A stretch of DNA of 64,000 nucleotides from Butyribacter intestini (GCA_001414325.1 LLKB01000001.1:935699-999698), one strand, 5' to 3'. Counted from the stretch's first letter, positions 35,494 to 44,451 are shown. Program-made: numbers and translations. The notes: generated by a model not told the origin, from the sequence alone.

Positions 35494-37287
35494 ATGAGAT
35501 TTTTCAGATACAGTAAACAAAATACACATAATAAAAGATTACTTGCGGTTGTCAGAAAGACTGCTTTTACAATTTTTGCAGCAGCTATATGTCTTAGCAC
35601 TACAAATGTAGCAAAAACATATGTTGATGCAGCGGTATCCATTGAGCAGGATGATGAATATACGGATATAACTGCTGACAGCTCGCTAAAAATGTATTAT
35701 AACAAAACTTTATACGATAATAGTACATTTCCAGGCATACGCATTGATGATGTATGGATGGTGCCTGTAAAGGAGTTCTTAGCAGACAAGCTCGGATGCA
35801 CATATAAGTATTCCGAGACTAATGGTAAACTTACTATTACAAACAAATATGGCAATGAGCAGATAGAAGCATACATAGGAAGTACGGAATTAACTGTCGG
35901 TTCTTCAGCTATAACTATGGATGAGCCTGTTATAAAAGCAAGAAACTCAGAAAATACTTCCGAAGAAACAATTTATGTACCGGCTTCTAAAGTTATTCAA
36001 AATCTCGGTTATGGTTATGAGTCCACAGCAACATCATTAAATGTTACTGACATTATCAGCTATTATAAAAAATCAGAGCAGACATGGTATGAAAACAGCT
36101 ACACTAATGCGATTAACAGTATTATTTGCACTAAAAATTCTGACAATAAAGATATAGTTCAGATTACTGCATTAAATCCAATTGAATCTGAAAATGTGAG
36201 TGTCAAAGCCGGAGACAACAGCATTGAATATATATATGCAAAAACTAAAAATCTTCTTGGTGATATTAAGGAAACAATAAGTGACAGTACAGCCGTAAAA
36301 TCACTGGAAGTATGGGAAGACCAAAATTTAGCTGCTCATATCAAAGTTACTTTTGACGACAAATATATTACAAGTAAATCAATTTCATCAAATTTTTTTA
36401 CTATCACATTTACTAAGGCATCTTTTAGCATGAAAGCATTGATTCCTGATAAAGTTAAGGCAGAGAAGATTACGGCAACGGACAGATATTGGAATAAGCA
36501 GTTTTATATAATAGTTCCTGGAAATCATGTCTCTTTTTATAAAAACAACAAACCTATAGACAATAGTTCAGCTATCAAAAAAATAGAGGTAAATAAAACT
36601 TCAGGCGGTGACACAAGGATTATTGTAACCACAACTAAGCTGCAAGGCTATAAAATTGACAAAAAAGACGGTTATTTTACGGTAAAAGTCGGCTCTCCAA
36701 ATAGTATATATAAAAATATTATCCTGTTAGATGCAGGACATGGCGGAAAAGATTCCGGTGCAAGATTCGGAAGCCTCTATGAGAAAAATCTTAACCTTGA
36801 GATTTTATATACGAGAGCACGCAAATATTTTGAAAGCAATACTTCAAATGTAAAAGCATATTGGACACGCCACAACGATACATTTATAAATCTTTATACA
36901 AGACCAAAACTTTCAAAAACTTATAGAGCCGATATGTTTTTGAGTCTTCACATGAACAGTGCAGGTAACAGAACTGCCAATGGAACAGAAGTATATTATT
37001 CATCACGCAATAATAAAGTAACTTCAACCGGTCTTTACAGTAAAAAGATGGCTTCAATGATGCTGAATTCTGTATTAAACGGGATAAATTCTAAAAACAG
37101 AGGCGTGCGTCAGGCAGGATTTGTAGTTAATAAATATAACACTGTACCATCAGTTTTAGTTGAACTTGGATTTATAACCGGCAATAAGGATTATCCTAAT
37201 CTAAAAAAGGCTTCATACAGAGAAAAAGCTGCTAAAGCATTGTATGATGGTGTAGAAAAAATATTTAAGAAATATCCTGCAAAATAA
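35494..37287 (+). CDS. N-acetylmuramoyl-L-alanine amidase with copper-amine-oxidase-like N-terminal domain
   Basis: 597 residues. A signal-like hydrophobic segment (about 20-37) leads into a copper amine oxidase N-terminal domain (about 60-185), then a beta-rich AMIN-like part, then an Amidase_3 catalytic domain (about 405-597). Zinc and catalytic residues are visible: His in LLDAGHGG, Glu in LYEKNLNLE, His in FLSLHMNSA and the catalytic Glu in LVELGFITG. It cleaves the stem peptide from muramic acid during wall remodelling or daughter separation. Its neighbour, the YneA-like division inhibitor, suggests linked division control. GGAGG precedes the ATG. Confidence 0.9.
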   Translation: MRFFRYSKQNTHNKRLLAVVRKTAFTIFAAAICLSTTNVAKTYVDAAVSIEQDDEYTDITADSSLKMYYNKTLYDNSTFPGIRIDDVWMVPVKEFLADKLGCTYKYSETNGKLTITNKYGNEQIEAYIGSTELTVGSSAITMDEPVIKARNSENTSEETIYVPASKVIQNLGYGYESTATSLNVTDIISYYKKSEQTWYENSYTNAINSIICTKNSDNKDIVQITALNPIESENVSVKAGDNSIEYIYAKTKNLLGDIKETISDSTAVKSLEVWEDQNLAAHIKVTFDDKYITSKSISSNFFTITFTKASFSMKALIPDKVKAEKITATDRYWNKQFYIIVPGNHVSFYKNNKPIDNSSAIKKIEVNKTSGGDTRIIVTTTKLQGYKIDKKDGYFTVKVGSPNSIYKNIILLDAGHGGKDSGARFGSLYEKNLNLEILYTRARKYFESNTSNVKAYWTRHNDTFINLYTRPKLSKTYRADMFLSLHMNSAGNRTANGTEVYYSSRNNKVTSTGLYSKKMASMMLNSVLNGINSKNRGVRQAGFVVNKYNTVPSVLVELGFITGNKDYPNLKKASYREKAAKALYDGVEKIFKKYPAK

Positions 37288-37290
37288 CAA

Positions 37291-37409
37291 GGGCAAAATC
37301 AGCGTTTTGCCCCTGGTGTCACACTACTTTACGATCATTTTCCTATAGCATAGAAAAGCGCAAAACCAGTGTTTTGCCCCTCAAGAATTGCTTTGCAATT
37401 CTTGAGGGG
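37291..37409. terminator. Triple hairpin terminator region
   Basis: Three hairpins follow each other between convergent genes. GGGCAAAA..TTTTGCCC is at 37291-37312. A near copy, GCAAAA..TTTTGC, is in 37358-37378. The third is a perfect long one at 37377-37409, where CCCCTCAAGAATTG pairs with CAATTCTTGAGGGG. The first two are 22-base near duplicates. The last can serve both strands. Confidence 0.7.
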
Positions 37410-37421
37410 TTCTGCTATAAA

Positions 37422-38768
37422 TTAATGTCCCCATTTAACAGCTCCTGCGGCACTTCGTTTTTTATCATCATCTATTGCAGCATAATGTTTCTTTGTTGTA
37501 TTTACATCATTGTGTCCTAAAACATCTGCCACAAGATAAATATCCCCTGTCTGTCTGTAAAGTGCCGTGCCATATGTGCTGCGAAGTTTATGTGGTGTAA
37601 TATGCTTAAATGTTGTAACTTTAGTTGCATATTCTTTGACAAGATCCTCTATTGCCTGCACAGTCATACGTCGGCGTTGGATAGAGTAGAAGAGTGCGTG
37701 TTCATGACCTTCTCTTGGTACAATTTCCGAACGCGCATAATCTATATAATTCTCAAGTGCATCTGCAACATCATCGCCAAAATATACATATTCTTCCTTG
37801 CCGCCTTTTCGTATAATTCTTATACGACATTCTTTAAAATCAACATCTTCTATATTCAGTCCTACACACTCGGAAACACGGATGCCTGTCCCAAGAAAAA
37901 GAGTAAAGATTGCAATATTTCTCAGCTTGTTTTTCTCATAAAATACTTTTTTACGACCTGTGAGATTATCACCTGCGTGTTCTACAAGGTTTAAAAGTTC
38001 AGAAACCTCCTCAGAGTCCAGACGGATTATTTCTTTATCGTGCAACTTTGGCATATCGATTACAGTGGTAGGATTATTTGATATAAGTTCTCTTTTTTGG
38101 TAATACAGATAAAAACTTTTAAGTGAAGCGATTTTTCTGTGAATTCCGCGTTCGTCGTTTGAATACTGTCTGCCGGCATATGTGTATAATTTGAGATATT
38201 CCATATATTCTTCAATATCTACAGGTTTTAATGACTCAATATCTTTTAGTGAAATACCGGAGATATAACTGTCTAATACGGCAGCATTATCTGAACTGTC
38301 TGTATGGTCGTTTGCACCTTGATTTTTATTGTCATCAATGACAATATTTTTCTTTGCGTCAATTTGTCTTGCAGAAAGTTCGGGATTTGCAGATAAAAGA
38401 AATCTGAAAAATGTCCTTAAATCAGATGCATAACCCATGCGTGTTTTTGTTGTTGTCTTTGGTTCGATACCACGAAAAAAATCTTTGCAAAATGTTGGAA
38501 GTTCTTTTAATTGTTCACGCAATTTTTTTGTATCTCTAAGTGATACCTGCTGATGATAATTTTGATCTGTCTGAGTCTGTTTTGATTTTGCAGCAGCACT
38601 TAAAGTTGTGGTTTTGCCTGAGATATTTTTTTTGTCGGCTGCATCTAAAACAGTGTTTTTATTTGAAATATTTTCGATTGTGTCTGAATTTATATTTTTG
38701 TCTGAAACATTTTTTTTATCATTATTTTTATTGTTTTTTCCTAAAAACGATATATTGTTGTCTGTCAT
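37422..38768 (-). CDS. Tyrosine recombinase (XerC/D-like) with long Asn/Lys-rich N-terminal extension
   Basis: 448 residues. The catalytic set is complete: Arg in LGTGIRVSECVGL, Lys in RKGGKEEYVYF, HKLR in ITPHKLRSTYG, His in VLGHNDVNTT, and Tyr in KKHYAAI. A core-binding SAM-like domain spans about 85-210. Residues 1-75 are low-complexity and rich in Asn, Lys, Ser and Thr, which is unusual for XerC/D (about 300 residues). AAGGAGG precedes the ATG, so the extension is probably translated. It may be a housekeeping XerC or a domesticated integrase; no att sites or mobile cargo are seen. Confidence 0.85.
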   Translation of the reverse strand: MTDNNISFLGKNNKNNDKKNVSDKNINSDTIENISNKNTVLDAADKKNISGKTTTLSAAAKSKQTQTDQNYHQQVSLRDTKKLREQLKELPTFCKDFFRGIEPKTTTKTRMGYASDLRTFFRFLLSANPELSARQIDAKKNIVIDDNKNQGANDHTDSSDNAAVLDSYISGISLKDIESLKPVDIEEYMEYLKLYTYAGRQYSNDERGIHRKIASLKSFYLYYQKRELISNNPTTVIDMPKLHDKEIIRLDSEEVSELLNLVEHAGDNLTGRKKVFYEKNKLRNIAIFTLFLGTGIRVSECVGLNIEDVDFKECRIRIIRKGGKEEYVYFGDDVADALENYIDYARSEIVPREGHEHALFYSIQRRRMTVQAIEDLVKEYATKVTTFKHITPHKLRSTYGTALYRQTGDIYLVADVLGHNDVNTTKKHYAAIDDDKKRSAAGAVKWGH

Positions 38769-38842
38769 ATGTTTTTCCTCCTTATCTCTTTGGAAAACTG
38801 GAATTTATCAAAGAGTTAAAAATACTACCCTACACAAAAAGT

Positions 38843-39217
38843 TTAATATTTATTTACCAGTTTTTTCAACTCTGCAATATCTGCAGATGTCAATTCTTTA
38901 GCTGCAAGGTATGTCGCAATAAAATTACTGAGCGAGCCATTATACAATTTATCTAAAAGTGCCTGTGTCTCAATTTCCTGTGTAGCCGCTTTACTAATAA
39001 GTGCTTTACAGATAAATCCGGGATCTTCACGAACAATGGCACCTTTATCAATTAATCGTTTTATAACCGTATATGTAGTATTTTTTTCCCAGCCAATATA
39101 TTCTTTGATTATTTTTGCGATATCTTTTGCTGCCAGTTCTTTATTAGACCATAGTAGTTCCATCACATTTAGTTCGCCCTCATGCAGTCTTATTATACCG
39201 TCATTTGTCTTTTTCAT
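38843..39217 (-). CDS. BlaI/MecI/CopY-family repressor
   Basis: 124 residues with a winged-helix N-terminal domain (ELNVMELLWSNKELAAKDIAKII, then NTTYTVIKRLIDKGAIVRED) and a C-terminal dimerisation region. In the family, a BlaR1-like protease cuts the repressor to induce beta-lactamase or PBP genes. No blaR1 or beta-lactamase lies here. GGGAG precedes the ATG. The promoter region has long AT palindromes that could be self-operators. Confidence 0.87.
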   Translation of the reverse strand: MKKTNDGIIRLHEGELNVMELLWSNKELAAKDIAKIIKEYIGWEKNTTYTVIKRLIDKGAIVREDPGFICKALISKAATQEIETQALLDKLYNGSLSNFIATYLAAKELTSADIAELKKLVNKY

Positions 39218-39227
39218 GCTGTATCTC

Positions 39228-39268
39228 CCTATATATATTTATATATATTATATATTTATATATAATGT
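39228..39268. promoter_or_regulatory. AT-only inverted and direct repeats before the BlaI-like gene
   Basis: The stretch is almost pure A/T with ATATATTTATATATA twice in the same orientation, separated by a few bases. It lies 10-50 bases upstream of the repressor gene and is an operator candidate, though it lacks the usual TACA..TGTA core. Confidence 0.3.
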
Positions 39269-39348
39269 CTATTGCCATTTTTCAGCTTAAGATGCTTAAG
39301 CCTGATATACCTGTGTCATATATCAATCACATTTTTGTTATATTGCAA

Positions 39349-40317
39349 TCACTTTCTTAACTTATTAAGAAGTTCCTTAAAATAAGTTGGAAGTTCTGCA
39401 TCAAATTCTACATATTGTCCTGTTGTCGGATGTATAAAACCTAATGTTTTTGCATGCAAAGTCTGACCTGTTAGTTTAAATGGACATTTTGCCGGACCGT
39501 AGACCGTATCACCAAGTATCGGGTGTCCGATGCTTGCCATGTGAACTCTTATCTGGTGCGTTCTGCCTGTTTCAAGTTTACATTCTATATAAGTATATTT
39601 ATTATTTAAGGTATCTAACACTTTATAATGTGTTACAGCTTTTTTACCGTTTTTTACATTAATCGCCATTTTTTTTCTATCTACCGGATGTCTCCCTATA
39701 TCCCCCTCGATAGTTCCCTCTGCCTGTTTTAAATGACCACAGACTATGGCATGGTATGTTCTTGTGATAGAATGTTCTTTCAACTGTTCTGCAATGCATC
39801 TGTGTGCTTTATCATTTTTGCAGGCAACTATAACACCTGTAGTGTCCTGATCTATTCTGTGAACTATACCCGGTCTCAGTTCTCCGTTTATACCCGACAG
39901 GTCATAACAATGGTACATAAGTGCATTGACTATTGTGCCGCTGTAATGCCCAGGAGCTGGGTGAACGACCATCTGCTTCGGTTTATTTATAAGTATAATA
40001 TCACTGTCCTCATAAATTATGTCGAGCGGAATATTCTCTGGAACTATCGCTGTGTCTTTTGGTTCACATATACTCATCTGTACATTGTCACCGCTTTGAA
40101 GTTTATAGCTGCTTTTAACGGCTTTACCATTTACTTTTACCAGACCATCTTTTATCTGTTTCTGAATAAATGAGCGCGACATATCCTTAAACTTTTCAGT
40201 CAAAAATCTGTCAAGACGGCAGTTATCAAATTCATTTTCAACCTGAATATCATGTATCTCGGAAATATCAATATTGTCTTTATCTTTATTTTCAATCTTC
40301 AAACTGTCATTGCTCAT
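39349..40317 (-). CDS. rluD: RluD-type 23S rRNA pseudouridine synthase
   Basis: 322 residues: an N-terminal S4 RNA-binding domain (about 30-85, CRLDRFLTEKF ... VKVNGKAVKSSYKLQSGD) and the catalytic fold with Asp in HRIDQDTTGVIV. Later KLETGRTHQIRVHMASIGHPILGD is the family signature. The start at 40317 lies six bases after GAGG; a TTG 12 bases earlier was rejected. Last gene of the rluD-lspA-aroB group. Exact target uridines not inferable; RluD is the closest type. Confidence 0.92.
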   Translation of the reverse strand: MSNDSLKIENKDKDNIDISEIHDIQVENEFDNCRLDRFLTEKFKDMSRSFIQKQIKDGLVKVNGKAVKSSYKLQSGDNVQMSICEPKDTAIVPENIPLDIIYEDSDIILINKPKQMVVHPAPGHYSGTIVNALMYHCYDLSGINGELRPGIVHRIDQDTTGVIVACKNDKAHRCIAEQLKEHSITRTYHAIVCGHLKQAEGTIEGDIGRHPVDRKKMAINVKNGKKAVTHYKVLDTLNNKYTYIECKLETGRTHQIRVHMASIGHPILGDTVYGPAKCPFKLTGQTLHAKTLGFIHPTTGQYVEFDAELPTYFKELLNKLRK

Positions 40318-40378
40318 ACTTAACCTCAATTCTTATATTCTATTTCTATCCATCCACACAAGATTAGATGGAATAATC

Positions 40379-40876
40379 TTATTTTTTCAATATTCTGTCC
40401 AGATCATTATCATCATAATAAAATATAATCAATAAGACAGCCAAAACAGCACTGATAACAACATAACAATCAGCCACATTAAATACCGGAAAATTGATAA
40501 GCTCAAAATACAAAAAATCGACAACATAACCGTTTGCAATTCTGTCTATCATATTTCCTACAGCTCCTGCAGCAAGGACAACAAGAATCCATCTCATAGA
40601 AGTAAATTTTTTTTCATGCGGTATGCGGTTAAAAACAAAACCAATCGCTAACAACACAATAATCGTGACGATAAGCAATGGAAATCTTTGATTTTGAAAA
40701 AGTCCAAAAGCTGCACCATGATTTTCAAGGTAAAACAATTTAAATACATTTTTTATTATAGGAAAACCTGTATTTCCTTTTAATGTGCCTACGGCAAGCT
40801 GTTTTGTCATTTGGTCTGCTCCAATAAGTACCAAAAATAATATTATCCATTTTAAATACCAGACAGCCTTTTTCAT
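40379..40876 (-). CDS. lspA: Lipoprotein signal peptidase (signal peptidase II)
   Basis: 165 residues with four membrane helices. The two catalytic aspartates are in MIDRIANGYVVDF and FNVADCYVV; NHGAAFGLF and GADQMTK are also conserved. It cuts lipoprotein signal peptides after diacylglyceryl addition. The start at 40876 follows GAGGA by five bases in ACAGAAATGAGGATTAAC; the ATG inside that site is an alternative that adds four residues. It precedes rluD, a common pair. Confidence 0.95.
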   Translation of the reverse strand: MKKAVWYLKWIILFLVLIGADQMTKQLAVGTLKGNTGFPIIKNVFKLFYLENHGAAFGLFQNQRFPLLIVTIIVLLAIGFVFNRIPHEKKFTSMRWILVVLAAGAVGNMIDRIANGYVVDFLYFELINFPVFNVADCYVVISAVLAVLLIIFYYDDNDLDRILKK

Positions 40877-40901
40877 GTTAATCCTCATTTCTGTATAGTT
40901 T

Positions 40902-41990
40902 TTATAATAATACGACAGATAATGCTTCTCTCATTTCATCATCGGTCACATCTTTTCTGATAACAGCATTTCCCGGTCTGTCAAGCAATATAAATTTTAT
41001 CTTGCCAGCATCCATCTTTTTGTCGCTTTTAGATGTCTCTATAATGCTGTCGACACTAAGTTCACTGACAGAAACCGGGAGGTTGAGTGTTTTTAACATA
41101 TCTGTCATGCCTTTAAACTCATCTTCAGTTATCATATCACGCTTCATGGAAATATAACCTGCTGCAACCATTCCAAGTGAAACACACTCACCGTGAAGAA
41201 GTGAAAAATTCATAAGTTTTTCTATGGCGTGTCCTAATGTGTGTCCGAAATTGAGCAATGCACGCTCACCTTTTTCCGTAGGATCATTTTCGACAACCAT
41301 TCTTTTAATATTGCAGCTTCCTGACACCACTTCTTCAAGTACATCAAGGCTTCGGCTGTTTAATTCAGAAAGATGTTTTTCTATATATGAATAATATTCC
41401 ATGTCTTTTATAAGACCATGCTTTATAATCTCACCAAATCCTGAATAATATTGCTTTTCGGTAAGGGTATTCAGCGTTGAAAGGTTCATATATACTGCTG
41501 ATGGCTGGTGAAATGCTCCAACCATATTTTTATATCCCCTGAAATCAACACCGGTCTTTCCACCGACACTGCTGTCTACCATTGCAAGAAGTGTTGTTGG
41601 AAGCTGTATGACTTTTATGCCTCTAAGATATGTCGAAGCAGCAAAACCTGTAAGGTCACCTACAACACCACCGCCGAGAGCAAGTAAAATATCTTTCCTG
41701 TCAAATTTTTCTTTTATAAGATGTTCATATAAATCCTCAACGACATTGAGATTTTTAGACGCCTCACCTGCCGGAAATACAAATGAAGTAACTTTACTCA
41801 CACATTCAGATGCTATATCCATAACGGCATCAAGATAATGTGATGCCACACTGCTGTCTGAAACTACACAAACTTTATGTTCAGCTTCCACCTGCTCTTT
41901 TATCACAGAAGCAAGTTTACTATAATCTTTTTCTATAGTTATATTATATATTGGTTTATCATCATAATGAACTGTAATCAGCTTACTCAT
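40902..41990 (-). CDS. aroB: 3-dehydroquinate synthase
   Basis: 362 residues. An NAD- and zinc-dependent enzyme making 3-dehydroquinate in the shikimate pathway. Seen: LALGGGVVGDLTGFAASTYLRG, PTTLLAMVDSSVGGKTGVD, GEIIKHGLI with the zinc Glu/His, and NFGHTLGHAIE. Start set at 41990 behind GGGGA; an ATG in the leader would add eight residues. It is the only aromatic-pathway gene here, set between divIVA and lspA, and its leader is one of the structured copies. Confidence 0.96.
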   Translation of the reverse strand: MSKLITVHYDDKPIYNITIEKDYSKLASVIKEQVEAEHKVCVVSDSSVASHYLDAVMDIASECVSKVTSFVFPAGEASKNLNVVEDLYEHLIKEKFDRKDILLALGGGVVGDLTGFAASTYLRGIKVIQLPTTLLAMVDSSVGGKTGVDFRGYKNMVGAFHQPSAVYMNLSTLNTLTEKQYYSGFGEIIKHGLIKDMEYYSYIEKHLSELNSRSLDVLEEVVSGSCNIKRMVVENDPTEKGERALLNFGHTLGHAIEKLMNFSLLHGECVSLGMVAAGYISMKRDMITEDEFKGMTDMLKTLNLPVSVSELSVDSIIETSKSDKKMDAGKIKFILLDRPGNAVIRKDVTDDEMREALSVVLL

Positions 41991-42056
41991 ATTAGTCCCC
42001 ATTTCTGCACACATTTTTTGAATATCAGGTTTGTGTCAAGTGTGCACAGACACAAA
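41991..42056 (-). promoter_or_regulatory. Structured 5' leader element of aroB (leader family copy 2)
   Basis: On the minus strand, TTTGTGTC (42056-42049) and GACACAAA (42037-42030) form a perfect 8-bp stem. Its loop, TGTGCACACTT, holds TGCACAC (42046-42040), which is complementary to GTGTGCA (42012-42006), the bases just before GAAATGGGGA. Stem plus loop-to-downstream pairing would be a pseudoknot abutting the ribosome binding site. Confidence 0.55.
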
Positions 42057-42089
42057 TCTTAAATGTAAAAATAAAGCTATTCACACTTT

Positions 42090-42201
42090 AATCTAAGTAA
42101 TAACTCTAATATAAGTCAATAATTTTAACCTAAATGATAACTCTAATCAAAATTTATAACTCTAAAATTCAAGTCAATAACTTTAATCCAAGTCAATAAA
42201 T
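42090..42201. repeat. Degenerate 18-19 bp tandem array at the divIVA 3' end
   Basis: Read on the minus strand, six consecutive 18-19 base units resemble each other: TTTATTGACTTGGATTAA, AGTTATTGACTTGAATTTT, AGAGTTATAAATTTTGATT, AGAGTTATCATTTAGGTTA, AAATTATTGACTTATATT and AGAGTTATTACTTAGATTA. The first unit encodes the last residues and stop of the DivIVA-like protein (FIDLD). Confidence 0.65.
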
Positions 42202-43301
42202 GTAAATGGGTTCTTTTTTTCTTTTGAACCTGCATTATTGCCTGAAAGATATGAAACACTATCATCTTTAGGCATAGATGCCGGGAACACGGTGTTTGAT
42301 ATGTCTTCTTTGGCATCATTAATTGTAGGTGTTTTCATCATAATATTCTCTACTATAATATCATCTTCTGCATTATCGGCTTCGTTTTTATTCTCCTCGA
42401 TACCTGTCTGCTTTTTATCCTCAGATTTCAGTACTTCAGATTTATTGATATTTTCAACGGCTTCATTTTCTTTTATATCAGAAACAGTGTCATTCTCTGC
42501 GTCAATTTCTTTATCTTTTATATCATCATCTTCTTCAACTGACTGCCAGATAAAGTTCTGTTTTTCTTCTATGGTGGTGTCAGACGATTTGGCATCTGTT
42601 GCATTTACAATGTTATCTGACTCTGATGCAGCTTCGATTTCTGCATCATTTTCCACTTCTGCAGTTATGTCCGGCTCAACAGATATTTCTTCAACAATAT
42701 TACTTTTTTCTTCTTTTACTAAATCCTCTTTTTCAAAACTGTTTATACCTGAAGTTTCTTCGCCGGAAATCAAATTTTCAGGGGTTTCAGGTGAAGAACA
42801 TTCACCATTCACAAAATCAAGCTGTTCTTTTATAATGACCTTTATTTTTTGCTTATATTCTTCATATGATGATGATAATAAAGACAATCTGCCGTTTATC
42901 TCCTCATATTTTTTCTGTGCATCTGTAACTTTTTTATCAAACTCAGCTTTTGCATTATCAGTATATTTATCTGCTTCTTTTTGTGCATTTGAAACAATGT
43001 CATCAGCCTCTTTCTTTGCCAGACTGACTATATTAGCAGCCTCCGCTTTTGCAGCATTCTTTGTTTCTTCTGAAGTCTTTTCAGCTAATACAAGTGCCTT
43101 TTGAAGGTTATCTTCAAGATTTTTATAATATTGTATTCCTTCACTGAGTGAAGTAAGCTTCTCTTTTAACTTGGCATTTTCTGAACTGAGTTCTTCAAAA
43201 CTTTCAAGTATTGATGCTAAAAACTCATCTGTATCTTTTTTATTATATCCACCCATCGTTGTTTTAAGCGAACGATGTTTAATATCTGCCGGTGTAAGCA
43301 T
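42183..43301 (-). CDS. divIVA: DivIVA-domain protein with long acidic C-terminal region
   Basis: 372 residues. The N-terminal DivIVA domain is clear (LTPADIKHRSLKTTMGGYNKKDTDEFL, then a coiled coil to about residue 150 with an alanine-rich EAANIVSLAKKEADDIVSNA stretch). The remaining ~200 residues are Asp/Glu/Asn-rich and probably disordered, ending in KKNPFTFIDLD. DivIVA binds curved membrane and recruits division or growth factors. It is 11 bases after ylmH in the conserved ylmE-sepF-yggT-ylmH-divIVA order. AGGAGG precedes the ATG. The C-terminal extension is long for the family. Confidence 0.92.
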   Translation of the reverse strand: MLTPADIKHRSLKTTMGGYNKKDTDEFLASILESFEELSSENAKLKEKLTSLSEGIQYYKNLEDNLQKALVLAEKTSEETKNAAKAEAANIVSLAKKEADDIVSNAQKEADKYTDNAKAEFDKKVTDAQKKYEEINGRLSLLSSSYEEYKQKIKVIIKEQLDFVNGECSSPETPENLISGEETSGINSFEKEDLVKEEKSNIVEEISVEPDITAEVENDAEIEAASESDNIVNATDAKSSDTTIEEKQNFIWQSVEEDDDIKDKEIDAENDTVSDIKENEAVENINKSEVLKSEDKKQTGIEENKNEADNAEDDIIVENIMMKTPTINDAKEDISNTVFPASMPKDDSVSYLSGNNAGSKEKKNPFTFIDLD

Positions 43302-43312
43302 TTTAATACCTC

Positions 43313-44119
43313 CTAAATGTACTGTTTTACTATAATATGATAACGCCCTTTTCTGGTAGTATTTTCCGAAGTTTCTATCAGATATTTTCCAAAACCTCTG
43401 ACTGTAAGTATATCACCATCTTTTATTTCTTTAGCGTTTTCCGTAGAATTTCTGCCATTTATATACACATTTCCTGCTCTTATATGTTCAAGACATTGAG
43501 AACGCGAACTTTTTAATGCAACCGCTGTAACAGCATCAAGCCTTAATGAAGCAACACTTCCGATTATTTCTCTATATTTTGGTGTAGAATCAATTTCTGT
43601 CATTGCGACTGCTTCACAATAAACTGTAGTGTGCTTTATACTTGTTATTGATTCTATAAGTTTTTCTTTATTAGATTTGCAATAAACATATGCAACGCAG
43701 GCTTTTGAATATGAATCAGCTTCTTTCACGACTATATCTCCAACCTGATTTCTTTCAATACCAAGATTCATAACCGCACCTAAGAAATCACGATGTGTCA
43801 GCTTATCACAAAATTTATTATTAACCGGTGCAATTTTTATACAGGATATTGGGAAATCAGCTTTTCTAATATCAATGTAATCGTTTTCAGGTAAAAAACA
43901 TAACATCTGATACATTGCTCCATCATATCCGCCATATGTGATGAGTTTATTCTCATACATATCAGGGCGTACCTTATTTTTATCCAACAATCTATAACAT
44001 AGTTCAAGTCCATTTAATCCGACAAAATCGCTAAATATCGGAATTCCTCTGTTATATGCTGTATTATACATATCCTCGAAATGATTATATAATATCTGTT
44101 CATCTTTTGATAAATGCAT
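43313..44119 (-). CDS. ylmH: YlmH-type S4-domain RNA-binding protein
   Basis: 268 residues. An N-terminal YlmH-specific region (KDEQILYNHFEDMYN) and central ferredoxin-like part are followed by a C-terminal S4 domain (about 190-245, RLDAVTAVALKSSRSQCLEHIRAGNVYINGR). The family sits in division clusters of Gram-positives and has been linked to division-site placement and to rescue of stalled 50S subunits. GGTGG lies seven bases before the ATG. Operon with divIVA. Confidence 0.9.
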   Translation of the reverse strand: MHLSKDEQILYNHFEDMYNTAYNRGIPIFSDFVGLNGLELCYRLLDKNKVRPDMYENKLITYGGYDGAMYQMLCFLPENDYIDIRKADFPISCIKIAPVNNKFCDKLTHRDFLGAVMNLGIERNQVGDIVVKEADSYSKACVAYVYCKSNKEKLIESITSIKHTTVYCEAVAMTEIDSTPKYREIIGSVASLRLDAVTAVALKSSRSQCLEHIRAGNVYINGRNSTENAKEIKDGDILTVRGFGKYLIETSENTTRKGRYHIIVKQYI

Positions 44120-44184
44120 GGCATTACCACCTAATTCACTTTACCCTGGTATTATCCGCACTATATTTGCATAATCAAGGTGGA

Positions 44185-44448
44185 TTATACCAGAAAATAT
44201 TTACATACTGCCTGTAAATACGATAATACTATCAAAATTATATATGGGCTTATGTCAACCCTTATACACTTTAATATTGAATGTTTTACCAGATACCTTA
44301 CAGGACATAATAATGGTTTCATCAGATTATCAAGTATATTATTAATGAAACTGCCCAAAGGAATTATTCCTCTGAGCATATATATAAGATTGATTATCAT
44401 AAGAATGATAAAAAACAAATACAATGTATATACCAGATAATGCTGCAT
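44185..44448 (-). CDS. YggT/YlmG-family membrane protein
   Basis: 87 residues with two membrane helices (about 5-28 and 64-82) and the family turn between them (GSFINNILDNLMKPLLCPVR). It begins three bases after the sepF stop, so it is co-transcribed and probably coupled. YlmG homologues are linked to membrane organisation near the septum. AAGGAG precedes the ATG. Confidence 0.88.
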   Translation of the reverse strand: MQHYLVYTLYLFFIILMIINLIYMLRGIIPLGSFINNILDNLMKPLLCPVRYLVKHSILKCIRVDISPYIILIVLSYLQAVCKYFLV

Positions 44449-44451
44449 TGC

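Noticed and set aside
37422-39217. Integrated mobile element marked by the recombinase and repressor
   Set aside because: No attachment-site repeats, tRNA target, transfer or phage genes; flanking genes look like normal chromosome.
42238-43104. 288-codon plus-strand ORF inside divIVA
   Set aside because: A Ser/Phe-rich shadow of the acidic DivIVA coding strand; no start signals.
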